Assembly (NCBI GenBank): GCA_026075535.2
Contig: AP026543.1
Coordinates: 8,308,001-8,372,000, forward strand
Length of the DNA stretch: 64,000 bases
Origin: Tricholoma matsutake
Taxonomy: Eukaryota > Basidiomycota > Agaricomycetes > Agaricales > Tricholomataceae
Direction of reading: 5' to 3'
The position numbers and the translations under genes are program-made. The notes under the pieces are model-generated. The model ran no database searches. It had not been told where the DNA came from and worked only from the letters and a program-made list of their open reading frames with translations. The first letter of the stretch is position 1; the number at the start of each line of letters is the position of its first letter. This document shows, in pieces, positions 8,868-19,250 of the stretch.

Positions 8868-11118
8868 GTTGCTCCTTGACTTGTTACAACCACCATAAAT
8901 AGTGGTAAACACTCCTGCTCGACGTTGGTAGCAATGTCGAGACTGCAATTTTCATCCGATTTTCGATCGGATTTCACCATCATGAACGCTCTCGGCGTCT
9001 CCAGGCGTGGCCTGATTTGCTAAGAGATCTGTCCATTCGATCCCCATGGATGCCCCAGTCACAGTTTTCAACACTGGCTGTTATCTGTCTCGTTCCCCTT
9101 GGCTTCGAGGATCCTGGCTAGGTGAGTGGTGTCTATGAAAGAGTAGTCTAGGTCCCTATGGGGGCTTAGAGTGGGCATGGGATGCCTGCTTCAATGCTTG
9201 CCCATGTCGACGCACTCGCTTAGTAAGGGGAGATCTGGCTTAGGGGAAAGGTCACTTCTACTGGATTGCTGGTCAGCCTGGGTGCCACCTCCTTGCTATG
9301 TGAGTCACTACTACTAGGGACAAGCTACACTGACTACCTGGTTGGAATACACCATCGTTAAAAGGGGCCAGGTGACAGTGCCCCCTGATGGCTAGGTCAA
9401 TGTTCTGGTGGCCGCATTTCACCACCAACTTCTCACCTCCAGTGCTCACTCCGTTGGGGTGGTATGACCCAGGTTCGATCTTCTCCCACTCGACAGCAGG
9501 ATGTGCGGCCTGCCTGTCCCCTCAGAGCGATTGGAGGCTATATCGGGTGGATCCGGAATTGAGATAAGGGACCGTCCATTAACGTTATCATGCTACATAT
9601 CTTGACTTCTACCGTCATCTACTTTTGCTAAATCATCCTCAATGCCCTCTGCAAACCATAGAGCACGAATTGGGCACCGGGTGGCACACAGCAACCCCCT
9701 CTTACACACCAATTTCGACGTCGCAGACTTTGACAACGACTATCTCCCAGAGTTTGGTCACATCTCTCTGGGTGGATGGGACTCTGATGTGGACAACCAG
9801 CTCCACAATCTATGGTCGGAGGATGACTCCTCTGACCTATCAGAAGTTGATGACTCTGCCAGCGGCGGAGACGTCGAATTTATCCCAGGTCTCACTGAGC
9901 TAGCCTCGCAGGAGACTATAAACTGCATCTTGTGGTCACAGCATGTGGCCAACAATACGAGTAATCTGGCTCTCGAGCTTGGGCTCGAGGCCAACAACAA
10001 TCGGGAGCTCAGCATCGCCGAGCTCCTTTATCCAGAGGGGCAGCAGGAGCAATCTGTGCCACCCCTCCCCACTTCACCGGGTTCATCTGCCATCCCAGAG
10101 TTGGTGGAGGATGAGCCTCTGTTGTCGAGAGATGAGAGGGTGGAATTAACAGCCGCTTCTCATGGCTTTCTACATCTACTGGAGGCAATGACAATTTTTG
10201 TCGGTACTGTCTGGGTGTCCGCCGTCCCTCTCACAGAGAGGAATATATGGCATCAGATGGCTTGGGAATTATTCACAACCACCTGGCGATTGTCCAAGCC
10301 AATGTTGGCAGAACTAGCAGCTGCTGGGTTGCCTCTTGATCTCACGTCACCGGCAGCCTTCAGGGCTTCCTATGCAGCTAGGCAGGCAGCTCAAGCAGAG
10401 CTCCAACATGGGGAACCTTCATCCCCATCACGACGCTGCCATCCTCGAGGTCCTCAAGCACAGCAGTGTCACTACTGAAAAGGGGGAACCACCCCTCCAC
10501 ATATATGCCCACCACAGGAGTGGTGGCCGTTATCAGGATAATGACGCTTAGCCATTACCCTACACCTTCTCCCTGCTGCAGGGGGGATGTTGTCATCAAG
10601 CACATGCACATTTTGGCACTTGCTTGAGGGGGGCCTTGGCCCCCTGCCTATGGTAGTTCCGGTGAGTAACCAGGTGAATAACCAGCTACCTCATTTTCAT
10701 CACTCGTGTGCAGGCACAGTGATGGTCCACCTCATTTGCCTGGGGTGGTCAACCCTTGTTGGCTGGGAACATGCGGACAGTTATTCCTCCCGCAAGGGGG
10801 GATTTACAGTGAATTAACACGGCTGCGCCTGATCTGACTTTGGTTGGATATATGGCTGGGGGACTGTTCCACACTAGCTGACGACCTAATGGCTAGCTTT
10901 GGGAGGGGGGGCTCCCCCTCCGGATTATTGCCTTTCCTGGCTGAGAGGCCAACGTCTGTGGCACTGCCCACCTAAAGTGGCTAAAACGGGGACCTGGGTG
11001 GGAGATGGGCAAGGGGAATGCATAGATAGAGTAGTACCCGAGTTTGTACCCCGCTCCATGGACTGCATTTGAGCCCCGCATTATAAATTTTTGACCCAAA
11101 AAAAAAAAGAAAAAAAAA
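8868..11118 (+). mobile_element. Full-length B retroposon, copy b, with 13 bp TSD
   Basis: This is the clearest complete element in the window. It has the 5' terminus GCTCCTTGAC at 8871 (after three extra bases), the 5'UTR to 9641, the ORF at 9642-10,478, the 3'UTR, the shared tail TTATAAATTTTTGACCC and poly(A) at 11,098-11,118. It is flanked by GGGGAATGAGACA (8854-8866) and GGGGAACGAGACA (11,119-11,131), a 13 bp TSD with one difference. Insertion follows CCAA in the target. These are hallmarks of target-primed reverse transcription of a full-length RNA. Confidence 0.92.
9642..10478 (+). CDS. B-element ORF protein, 278 aa (subfamily 3)
   Basis: This subfamily has a different N-terminus (MPSANHRARIGHRVAH, then FDVADFDNDYLPEFGHISL), but keeps the acidic block (LWSEDDSSDLSE), LASQETIN, ELSIAELLYPEG, a proline-rich segment, ELVEDE, SRDERVEL, HLLEAMTIFVGTVWVSAVPLTERN, WHQMAWELFTTTWRLS, LDLTSPAAFRASYAARQAAQAEL and the basic tail. 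The frame is intact. Conservation of the C-terminal ~170 residues with the MPKRRTR subfamily, while the N-terminus diverges, is what selection on the C-terminal core would produce. Function unknown; no known catalytic motif is seen. Confidence 0.7.
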   Translation: MPSANHRARIGHRVAHSNPLLHTNFDVADFDNDYLPEFGHISLGGWDSDVDNQLHNLWSEDDSSDLSEVDDSASGGDVEFIPGLTELASQETINCILWSQHVANNTSNLALELGLEANNNRELSIAELLYPEGQQEQSVPPLPTSPGSSAIPELVEDEPLLSRDERVELTAASHGFLHLLEAMTIFVGTVWVSAVPLTERNIWHQMAWELFTTTWRLSKPMLAELAAAGLPLDLTSPAAFRASYAARQAAQAELQHGEPSSPSRRCHPRGPQAQQCHY

Positions 11119-11347
11119 GGGGAACGAGACAGATAGCAGTCACTGTTGGAAACAATGACCAAGACATCCCCAGGGATAGGATGGACGGATCTCTTAGCAA
11201 ATCAGGCCAGGCCTGGAGATGCCAAGAGCATTCATGATGGCGAAATTCAATCAAAAATTGGACGTAAATTGAAGTGTCGACGTTGTGAGCAACGTTGAGC
11301 AGAGGTGTTTACCACTGTTTATGGTGGTTGTAACAAGTCAAGGAGCG

Positions 11348-11709
11348 ATGGGGGACGTTGTCATCGAGCACATGCAGGCGGTTATTCCTCCCACAAGGGG
11401 GGATTTACGGTGAATTAACACTGCTGCACCTGGTCTGACTTCGGTCAGACATGTGGCTGGGGGACTGTTTTGCTCCAGTGGGCGATCTAATGGCTAGCTT
11501 TGGGAGGGGGGGGCTCCCCCTCTGGATTATTGCCTTTCCTGGCTGAGAGGCCAACGTCTGTGGCACTGCCCACCTAAAGTGGCTAAAACGAGGACCTGGG
11601 TAGGAGATGGGCGAGGGAACGCGTAGATAGAGTAGTACCCGAGTTTGTACCCTGCTCTGCGGACTGCGTTCGAGCCCCGCATTATAAATTCTGATCCAAA
11701 AAAAAAAAA
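11348..11709 (+). mobile_element. B retroposon 3' tail, 5'-truncated
   Basis: Plus-strand B 3'UTR ending in TTATAAATTCTGATCC and 12 A (11,698-11,709). It is of the CTGATCC tail subtype rather than the TTGACCC subtype. It is followed directly by a run of ten G. Confidence 0.75.
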
Positions 11710-12559
11710 GGGGGGGGGGCGTTGTCCATCCCATCCCTCCAAGTAATCCATCCTTGGGACGTTGTGAGGGTCGTTGGTGACCGTGCCCGACCTAGGTCGT
11801 CCACTTCCACCAGCTGCCTTGTCGATTGCTCGTTGGAGGGTGGTGTTCCCCAAGTTGTGGTCCATGCCCATCATGGCTGCTGCTGCCAGCACTGCACCGA
11901 GCTGTTTAGCGATAATCTGCTGTTCTTCAGCAGTAGGTCGTTTGGATCCTGTCGTCCCTAGGATGGTTCTGAATCCGACAGTATATTCCCCCAAATCATT
12001 CGCAAAGGTGGATGGACCGGACCAGCCCAATCATCGTCTGCATCGCTTGCCATCTCTGTGTCCTGTATCGCAGGATTGGGGTTAGATGTAGCCACGTCGT
12101 CAGCCCACTGTCAAGCAGGTGTGGAAGGGGTGGTAGGAGGTGCAGGGGATGAAGTAGCCCGCCTGGGAGATAATGCTGGCACGCTGAATTGCTGTGCTCG
12201 CGGAGTCACAATTCCTGCCCCATAGGGGGAGGGGGTTGGAGAGCCTCTTTGGGTCCGATGTGGGCCCACTGAGGGAGTAATCTGTGTGTTTCTGCGACTC
12301 CCAGAGAGTCACAGAGAGTCAATTGGATCGTCGCCAGGAGTTCTAGGTGTACCCAATCTGGAAGGTCTCCCCTCATCCATCGCTTCACCCGATCTCCCCC
12401 CTCTTCTAGATTGTGAATCTGACATGCGTTGGTAAGACGCTGGTTATACCGGATCACTGAGATCATGGACAGATTGAGCTGCAAAGTGTGAAAATGGTGT
12501 CAACGAAGTTTTTTGTGGCTGTGCATGTTGCGGTAGGAAGACAAGAAGTGATAGGGAGT
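11710..12559. other. Unassigned segment between retroelements
   Basis: This ~850 bp matches neither L nor B elsewhere in the window. On the minus strand an open frame (12,030 down to ~11,710) encodes ~105 residues including TVGFRTILGTTGSKRPTAEEQ, an Ala/Met-rich stretch and GNTTLQRAIDKAAGGSGRP. A second minus frame at 12,484-12,206 follows upstream. It could be the N-terminal part of L ORF1, whose 5' end is never seen intact here, or a third element. I cannot decide. Confidence 0.4.
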
Positions 12560-12831
12560 AGATGTCATGTTATATGCATATGTCTATTCTGACAGCCAGC
12601 ACTCGGCTATTACATTCCTGTATGAGAACGTCATGCTAATTCCTCACCTTCACTTCATGTGTGGCAACTTTAACGTGAGACACATTTCCTGGGATCCCCA
12701 GGGGCCTGAACACTTGATTCATGCTGACCACTTAGTGGAAATGGCAATGGCTCTAGGCCTAATGAGGGCCCTCCCAGTTGAGGAGGGACCCACTCATTTT
12801 CCCCCACAACAGGGCTTTCACCCCACAGTGA
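12560..12831 (+). pseudogene. LINE 'L' fragment: APE endonuclease part
   Basis: The frame reads YVYSDSQHSAITFLYE, HFMCGNFNVRHISWD and GPTHFPPQQGFHPTVI, the central part of the L apurinic-type endonuclease (the GNFN/GDFN motif is the conserved Asp/Asn site; here Asp has become Asn). It is interrupted at 12,832 by a minus-strand B tail. Confidence 0.8.
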
Positions 12832-13290
12832 TTTTTTTTTTTTTTTTTGGGTCAACAATTTATAACGTGGGGCTCGATCGCAGTCCGCGGAGCAGGATAC
12901 AAACTTGGGTACTACTATAACTATGCGTTCCCCTCGCCCATCTCCTACCCAGGTCCTCATTTTAGCCACTTTAGGCGGGCAGTGCCACAGACGTTGGCCT
13001 CTCAGCCAGGAAAGGCAATAATCCGGAGGGGGAGCCCCCCCCTCCCAAAGCTAGCCGTTAGATTGCCCCCTGGAGCAAAATGGTCCCCCAGCCACATGTC
13101 CAACCGAAGTCAGACCAGGCGCAGCAGTGTTAATTCACTGTAAATCCCCCCTTGCAGGAGGAATAACCGTCTGCATACGGCCAACAAGGGTTGACCACCC
13201 CAGACAAATGAGGTGGACCATCACCATGTTGTGCACGAGTGACAGTAGTGAGGCGGGTAGTTGTTCACCTGGTTATTCACCAAGACCACA
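12832..13290 (-). mobile_element. B retroposon 3' tail
   Basis: Poly(T) at 12,832-12,848, then minus-strand B 3'UTR to ~13,290, where the 5' end of a plus-strand B copy begins. The ORF and 5'UTR are absent. Confidence 0.75.
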
Positions 13291-14126
13291 CGCTCCTTGA
13301 CTTGTTACAACCACTATAAACAGTGGTAAACACCTCTGCTCAACGTTGCCAGCGACATCGACACTTCAATTTACGTCCGATTTTCGATCGGATTTCACCA
13401 TCACGAACGCTCTCGGCGTCTCCAGGCCTGCCCTGATTTGCTAAGAGATCCGTCCATCCGATCCCCGGGGATGCCCCGGTCATTGTTTTTGACAATGGCT
13501 GCTATTCATCTCGTTCCCCTGTGCTTCGAGGATCCTGGCTAGGTGAGTGGTGTCTATGAAAGAGTAGTCTAGGTCCCTATGGGGGCTTAGAGTGGGTGTG
13601 GGATGCCTGCTTCAACGCTCGCCCAAGTCGACGCACTTGTTTAGTTGGGGGAGGTCTGGCTCAGGGGGAGGGACATTGTTACTGGACTGCTGGTCGTCTC
13701 TGGGGCTTCCAACCTCCATGCTATGTGAGTCACTACTACTAGGGACAAGCTACACTGACTACCTGTTGGAATACACCGTTGCTAAAAGGGGCCGGGTGAC
13801 GGTGCCCCCTGATAGCTAGGTCGATGCTCTGGTGGCCGCATTTCACCACCGACTCCTCACCTCCGGTGCTCACTCCTCTGGGGTGTTATGACCCGGGTTC
13901 AATCTTCTCCCACCAGGCAACAGGATGCGCGGCCTGTTTGCCCCCTCGGAGCGTTTGGAGGCTATATCGGGTGGACCTGGAACTGAGATAAGGGGCCATC
14001 TGTTATCGACCTTACGCTACGTACTTTGACTGTTATCGTCATTTACCTGTGCTAACTCACTCTCAATGCCCAAACAGCTGAACAGAGACCAAACCACATG
14101 CTGGGGCCTTCACGACCCCACCTTGA

Positions 14127-16384
14127 TTTTTTTTTTTTTTTTTTTTTTGGGTCAACAATTTATAACGCGGGGCTCGATCGCAGTCCGCGGAGCAGGATAC
14201 AAACTTGGGTACTACTGTAACTACGCTTCCCCTCGCCCACATCCTACCCAGGTCCTCGTTTTAGCCACTTTAGGCGGGCAGTGCCACAGACGTTGGCCTC
14301 TCAGCCAGGAAAGGCAATAATCTGGAGGGGGGCCCCCCCTCCCGAAGCTAGCCATTAACTCGTCCACCAGTGCAGAACGGTCCCCCAGCCACATATCCAA
14401 CCGAGGTCAGATCAGGCGCGGCCGTGTTAATTCACTGTAAATCCCCCCTTGCGGGAGGAATAACCGTCTGCATACTCCTGGCCAGCGAGGATTGACCACC
14501 CCAGACGAATGAGGTGGACCATCACTGCGCTCCCGCACGAGTGACAGAGATGTGGTAGCTGGTTGTTCACCTGGTTATTCACCGGAACTACCGTGGATAG
14601 GGGGCCAAGGCCCCCTTCGAGTAGATGCCGTCGAGGGCATACGCTCGGTAACAACGTCCCCCCCGTAGCGGGGAGAAGGTAGAGGGGAGCGACACACTGC
14701 CACTATCCCGATATCGGCCACCAACTAATTGGTGGGAGTAGATGTGGGGGGGTGACACCCCCCTTTCAGTAGCGGCGCTGCTGTGCTCGAGGACCTCGAG
14801 GATGGCGGCGTCGTGATGAGGACGAGGGTTCCCCATGATGGAGCTCTGCATGAGCTGCCTGCCTAGCCGCGTAGGAAGCCCTGAAGGCTGCCGGTGACGT
14901 GAGGTCGAGAGGCAATCCGGCAGCTGCTAGTTCTGCCGACATTGGCTCGGACAATCGCCAGGTGGTCGTGAATAACTCCCAGGCCATCTGATGCCATGCG
15001 TTCCTCTCAATGAGCGGAACGGCGGATACTCGGACGGTACCGACGAAAATCGTCATAGCCTCCAGTAAATGTAGAAAGCCATGAGAGGTGGACGTTATGT
15101 CCACCCTCTCATCTCTCGACAACGGAGGCTCATCCTCCACCAACTCTGGGATGGCGGATGAACCCGGTGATGTGGGGAGGGGCGGTGCAGATTGCTCCTG
15201 CTGCCCCTCTGGATAGAGGAGCTCGGCGATGCCGAGCTCTTGATTGTTGTTGGCCTCGAGCCCAAGCTCGAGAGCCAGATCATGCACCTCGTCGGCTATC
15301 ACTTGTGATGCCAAGAAGCGGTTTATCGTCTCCTGCGAGGCTAGCTCGGTGAGACCTGGAATGAATTTGACGTCTCTGCCTGTGGCAGAGCCGTCATCGT
15401 CGTCTGGCAGGTCGGAGGAGTCATCCTCCGCCCAGAGATTGTGGAACTGGTTAGCCACATCAGAGTCCCATCCGCTCAGGGAGACGTGTCCGAACTCTGG
15501 GAGGTAGTTGTCGTCGAAGTCGGCGAAGTCGGCGTTTGTGTATAGGAGGGGGTCGCCATGAGCCGCCTGGTGTCGAGTTCGCGCTCTACGGTTTGTAGAG
15601 GGCATTCAGGATGATTTAGCACAAGTAGATGACAGTAGAAGTCAAGATACGTAGCGTGTTAACGATAACAGACGGTCCCTTATCTCAATTCCGGGTCCAC
15701 CCGACACAGCCTCCAGACGCTCCGAGGGGGCAGACAGGCCGCAAATCCTGCTGCAGATTGGGAGGGGCGATTGAACCTGGTTCCGAACACCTCGAGGGTG
15801 TGAGTGCCGGAGGTAAAGAGTCGGTGGTAAGTAGCGGCCACCAGAGCGTTGACCTAGCCACCAGGGGGCACCATCGCCCGGCCCCTTTTAATGATGGTGT
15901 ATTCCAATGGGTAGTCAGTGTAGCAGGTCTCTATAGGTAGAAACTCACGCAGCATGGAGGTAGGAAGCCTCCCAGACGACCCACAATCCAGTGAATATGT
16001 CCCTTCCCCTGAACCAGACCTCCCCCAGCTAAACGAATGCAACGACTTGGGCGAGCGTTGAAGTAGGCATCCCACACCCACTCTAAGCCCCCATAGGGGC
16101 CCAGACTACTCTTTCATTGCCAACACTCACCTAACCAGGATCCTCGAAGCCCAGGAGAGCGAGACGAATAGCAGACACTGTCAAAAACAGTGACCGGGGC
16201 ATCCACAGAGATCGGATGGACGGATCTCTTAGCAAATCAGGGCAGGCCTGGAGTCGCCGAGAGCGTTCGTGATGGCGAAATCCGATCGAAAATCGGACCA
16301 AAATTGAGGTGTCGACGTCGCGTGCAACGTTGAGCAGAGGTGTTTACCACTATTTATGGTGGTTGTAACAAGTCAAGGAGCGAT
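14127..16384 (-). mobile_element. Full-length B retroposon, copy c, with 13 bp TSD
   Basis: A complete minus-strand element: poly(T) 14,127-14,148, 3'UTR, ORF 15,605-14,766, 5'UTR to ~16,381. The host B ORF sequence GACCCCACCTTGA is present at both 14,114-14,126 and 16,385-16,397. In element orientation, poly(A) joins the target after TAA. It belongs to the same subfamily as copy b. Confidence 0.92.
14766..15605 (-). CDS. B-element ORF protein, 279 aa (subfamily 3)
   Basis: An intact frame with ATG at 15,605. It begins MPSTNRRARTRHQAAH and follows copy b closely: LPEFGHVSLSGWDSDV, LWAEDDSSDLPDDDD, LASQETIN, LGIAELLYPEG, ELVEDEPPLSRDERVD, WHQMAWELFTTTWRLSE, LDLTSPAAFRASYAARQAAHAEL and a basic Arg-rich end. 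Two intact, non-identical copies of one subfamily with mostly conservative changes suggest selection on the protein or recent activity. Function unknown. Confidence 0.7.
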   Translation of the reverse strand: MPSTNRRARTRHQAAHGDPLLYTNADFADFDDNYLPEFGHVSLSGWDSDVANQFHNLWAEDDSSDLPDDDDGSATGRDVKFIPGLTELASQETINRFLASQVIADEVHDLALELGLEANNNQELGIAELLYPEGQQEQSAPPLPTSPGSSAIPELVEDEPPLSRDERVDITSTSHGFLHLLEAMTIFVGTVRVSAVPLIERNAWHQMAWELFTTTWRLSEPMSAELAAAGLPLDLTSPAAFRASYAARQAAHAELHHGEPSSSSRRRHPRGPRAQQRRY

Positions 16385-17403
16385 GACCCCACCTTGATTA
16401 CGGGTGACATCGTTGGTGATGATGCCCAAGACTATGACACCCAGTTCTCACAGAACGAACTGGAGGTAGCAGCTGCCCTAGGCAGTTTGAGATCTGTGGG
16501 CCGGGGAGGACCTCCCCAACCCTGACGACTATGTGGACTCTCTTGCTAGGCAGGAGGCCCTCGCTTACACTGCACGCTGCGTATTTCGATCACTTGCATC
16601 ATATACCAGTACTAACTTGCTCCTGATGCCCAAGCGGACAACCAGAGACGATCGTTCCAATGATCCTACGCCTCCGGCAGCTGTTCCAGCTTCCTGTGTG
16701 GCGATGCCAACAGCTCTAGCAGAGCTCCAATCTGGGGAACCCTCGTTCCCAGTACAGTGCCGTCATCATCACAGATGGCTGTGCTGCTACTTGTGTGGGG
16801 CATCCTGCTCCACACCCATCACCGCCAGTCCACTGGCTGCTGTCGGGTTGGTGACAAATGTCGCTACCCTTTACGTTCTCCCCGCTGCGGGGGGGAAATT
16901 GCTACCGAGTGCATGTGCTGGCAGTGCATTTGCTCGAGGGGGGCTTTGGCCCCCTGCTTATGGCGGTTCCAGTGAATAACCAGGTGAACAACCAGCTGCC
17001 ACATTACTGTTACTCGTGCATGACACGGTGATGGTCCACCTCGTTCATCCGGGGTGGTCAATCCTTGTTGGCTGGGAGTATGCCGACGGTTATTCCTCCC
17101 GCAAGGGGGGATTTATGGTGAATTGACACTGCTGTGCCTGATCTGACTTTGGTTGGATATGTGGCTGGGGGACCGCTTCGCACCAGCTGACGATCTAATG
17201 GCTAGCTTCGGGAGGGGGTCTCCCCCTCCAGATTATTGCCTTTCCTGGCTGAGAGGCCAACGTCTGTGGCACTGCCTGCCTAAAGTGGCTAAAACGAGGA
17301 CCTGGGTAGGATATGGGTGAGGGGAAGCGTAGTTATAGTAGTACCCAAGTTTGTATCCTGCTCCGCGGACTGCGATCGAGCCCCACGTTATAAATTGTTG
17401 ACC

Positions 17404-17446
<43 letters not shown>

Positions 17447-18010
17447 CCATGACCGCTGCAAGTAGGGGGCCAAGGCCCCCCTCAAGCAAATGCAAACATG
17501 TGCATGCACTCGATGGCATCGTCCCCCCCACAGTGGGGGGAAGGTATAGGGAGGCAACACCATGTCACCATTCCGATAATGGCCACCAGTTACTTGGTGG
17601 CCGTGAATGTAGAGGGGGATAGGCCCCTGTACTAGTTGTGGCGCTGCTGTCCTCGAGGACCTCGAGGACGACGGTGCCGTGCTGGGGATGAGGGTTCCCC
17701 AGATTGAGCAGTGTGCATTGCCGCATAGGAAGCCCAGAAGGCTGCCAGAGACGTAATATCCAGAGGTGTCGGAGCGGCTGCTCGTTCCATGGACATCATC
17801 TCAGACAGTCGCCAGGTGGTCATGAATAACTCCCAGGCCATTTGGCGCCATGTGTTCTTCTCTGCAGGGGGAATGGCGGGCATACGGATGGTACCAACAA
17901 AAATGGTCATCGCGTCGAGTTGGTGTAGCATGGCATGAGAGGTGGCTTCAATTTCCAACCTCTCATTCACAGATAGCGGCACTTCGTCCTCCACCAACTC
18001 AGGGATGGGG

Positions 18011-19138
18011 TCCCTGGCTAGCTGGGGACGTGGAGAGAATTGTAACATTCGGGCATGTCCCCTCGAAGTTTGAGTGGAACGTACACAAGATGGCTCACGA
18101 TGTAGCTACATCTACCAAGATCTCCGTGGGCAGACACCTGCGGACGTCTTTAGACTACTTTAAAAACCAGGCCAAAAAGGCCGTTTGTAAGGATTGGCAC
18201 ACCTGGTTCTCAGATCCGGCGTACCATGGACGGCATTTCTACCGACTCAAAGGTGTTGGTGGAAAACCAGTATTACCCTCGACTCACAAAGGTGGGCCTT
18301 GGCTGAAAGTAATGGGAAACAACACCACATTGACTTCCTGTTCAACTCATATGATCACTGGCCATGCTCCTATAGGGGAGTATCGTCACCGTCTCTCCCT
18401 CGATGGGGAATACCAATGCTGGTGTCTTGGTCCTGAGATACAAACTCAAGACCATCTGCTACGCATCTGCCCGAAGGTGAATCACAAAGAAACTCGTGCA
18501 AGCCCAGACTCCATTGAAGGCTTCCATGAATTTATGGACAACGACCTGGCTCTCGGGTCGTTCAACTCACTTGCATGGGATCCAGGATAGGCTGTGCGTG
18601 CAGGGTGTATGACCCTCATCTGGTTCTGGCTAGTGTTATCGGTATGTCGGGGTGGCCATAGGGCACCAGACGAGTCTGTTAACCCTCATAAAGGGGGCCC
18701 ACCCGTGTTCAGGAGCGACTGTCAGGGAGGGGGGACACGAAACTAGGTACTGGTTCGGGGAGGTGCCTGAGCGCTTTCAGATCCACTGTCAGTTGTGCGT
18801 TACGGCTTCGATGCTGACTACGCTTTCCTTTCCGAGCTGAGAGGCTCACATCGGGGCAGCAATATCCCCTAAATCTTGCACTCATACCCGTAGGGATTCG
18901 GGGAACATGACATCATCAAGTCCGGGTTGTCGGTACGCCACCACTGGCAAGTCCGTTTACTCGATAAAGGGGGCCCCCTTAGTGGTCATCGCAGCTATCC
19001 AGGTGGTTGGTGCGAAGTTCAGCAGGAGGAGGACTTGGGCTGGGCATAGTGTACTCTGCTTGTATGTCTCTACTGCGGACTGCGTTCAGGCATCGCGTTA
19101 TAAATTTTTGACCCAAAAAAAAAAAAAAAAAAAAAAAA
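18011..19138 (+). mobile_element. LINE 'L' copy, 5'-truncated, with ~10 bp TSD
   Basis: An open frame to 18,590 reads the end of RNase H (FGHVPSKFEWNVHKMAHDVATSTKI) and the C-terminal Cys/His motif (CWCLGPEIQTQDHLLRICP), ending AWDPG. A ~525 nt 3'UTR and 24 A (19,115-19,138) follow. The target sequence CTCAGGGATG is present just left of the insertion (17,998-18,007) and again at 19,139-19,148. Insertion follows CCAA. This shows that L itself uses the same kind of integration as B. Confidence 0.85.
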
Positions 19139-19250
19139 CTCAGGGATGCAAAGGCGGTAATGGGGCAGGGGATGCTTCTGGATAGAAGAGCTCAGCCATG
19201 CTGAGCTCCTGTGTATACATGTCCTCGCGTTTGAGACTGCGAGTCCATTG

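Larger units (their letters stand above)
8606..11347 (-). mobile_element. B retroposon 5'UTR fragment split by a B insertion
   Basis: Minus-strand B 5'UTR sequence occupies 8606-8867 and resumes at 11,119-11,347, ending at the B 5' terminus. The interruption is the full plus-strand B copy. The sequence GGGGAAYGAGACA is duplicated at 8854-8866 and 11,119-11,131 with one mismatch, so the two halves belong to one older copy. Confidence 0.85.
13291..17443 (+). mobile_element. B retroposon copy f, split by copy c
   Basis: A plus-strand B copy occupies 13,291-14,126 (5'UTR plus the first ~20 codons from ATG at 14,066) and 16,385-17,443 (rest of a damaged ORF, 3'UTR, 39 nt poly(A) at 17,405-17,443). 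It is interrupted by a full minus-strand B. Its ORF is broken by frameshift near 16,490 and by a large internal deletion. It is closely related to the copy at 34,781-36,643, which shares the same internal deletion, so the deleted form itself was probably copied. Confidence 0.85.

Noticed and set aside
8871..9650. Possible intron in the B 5'UTR (strong GTGAGT after GGCTAG, CTAAC-like branch word before the ATG)
   Set aside because: An element copied through RNA would lose an intron, no acceptor AG lies between the branch word and the ATG, and all copies keep the sequence.
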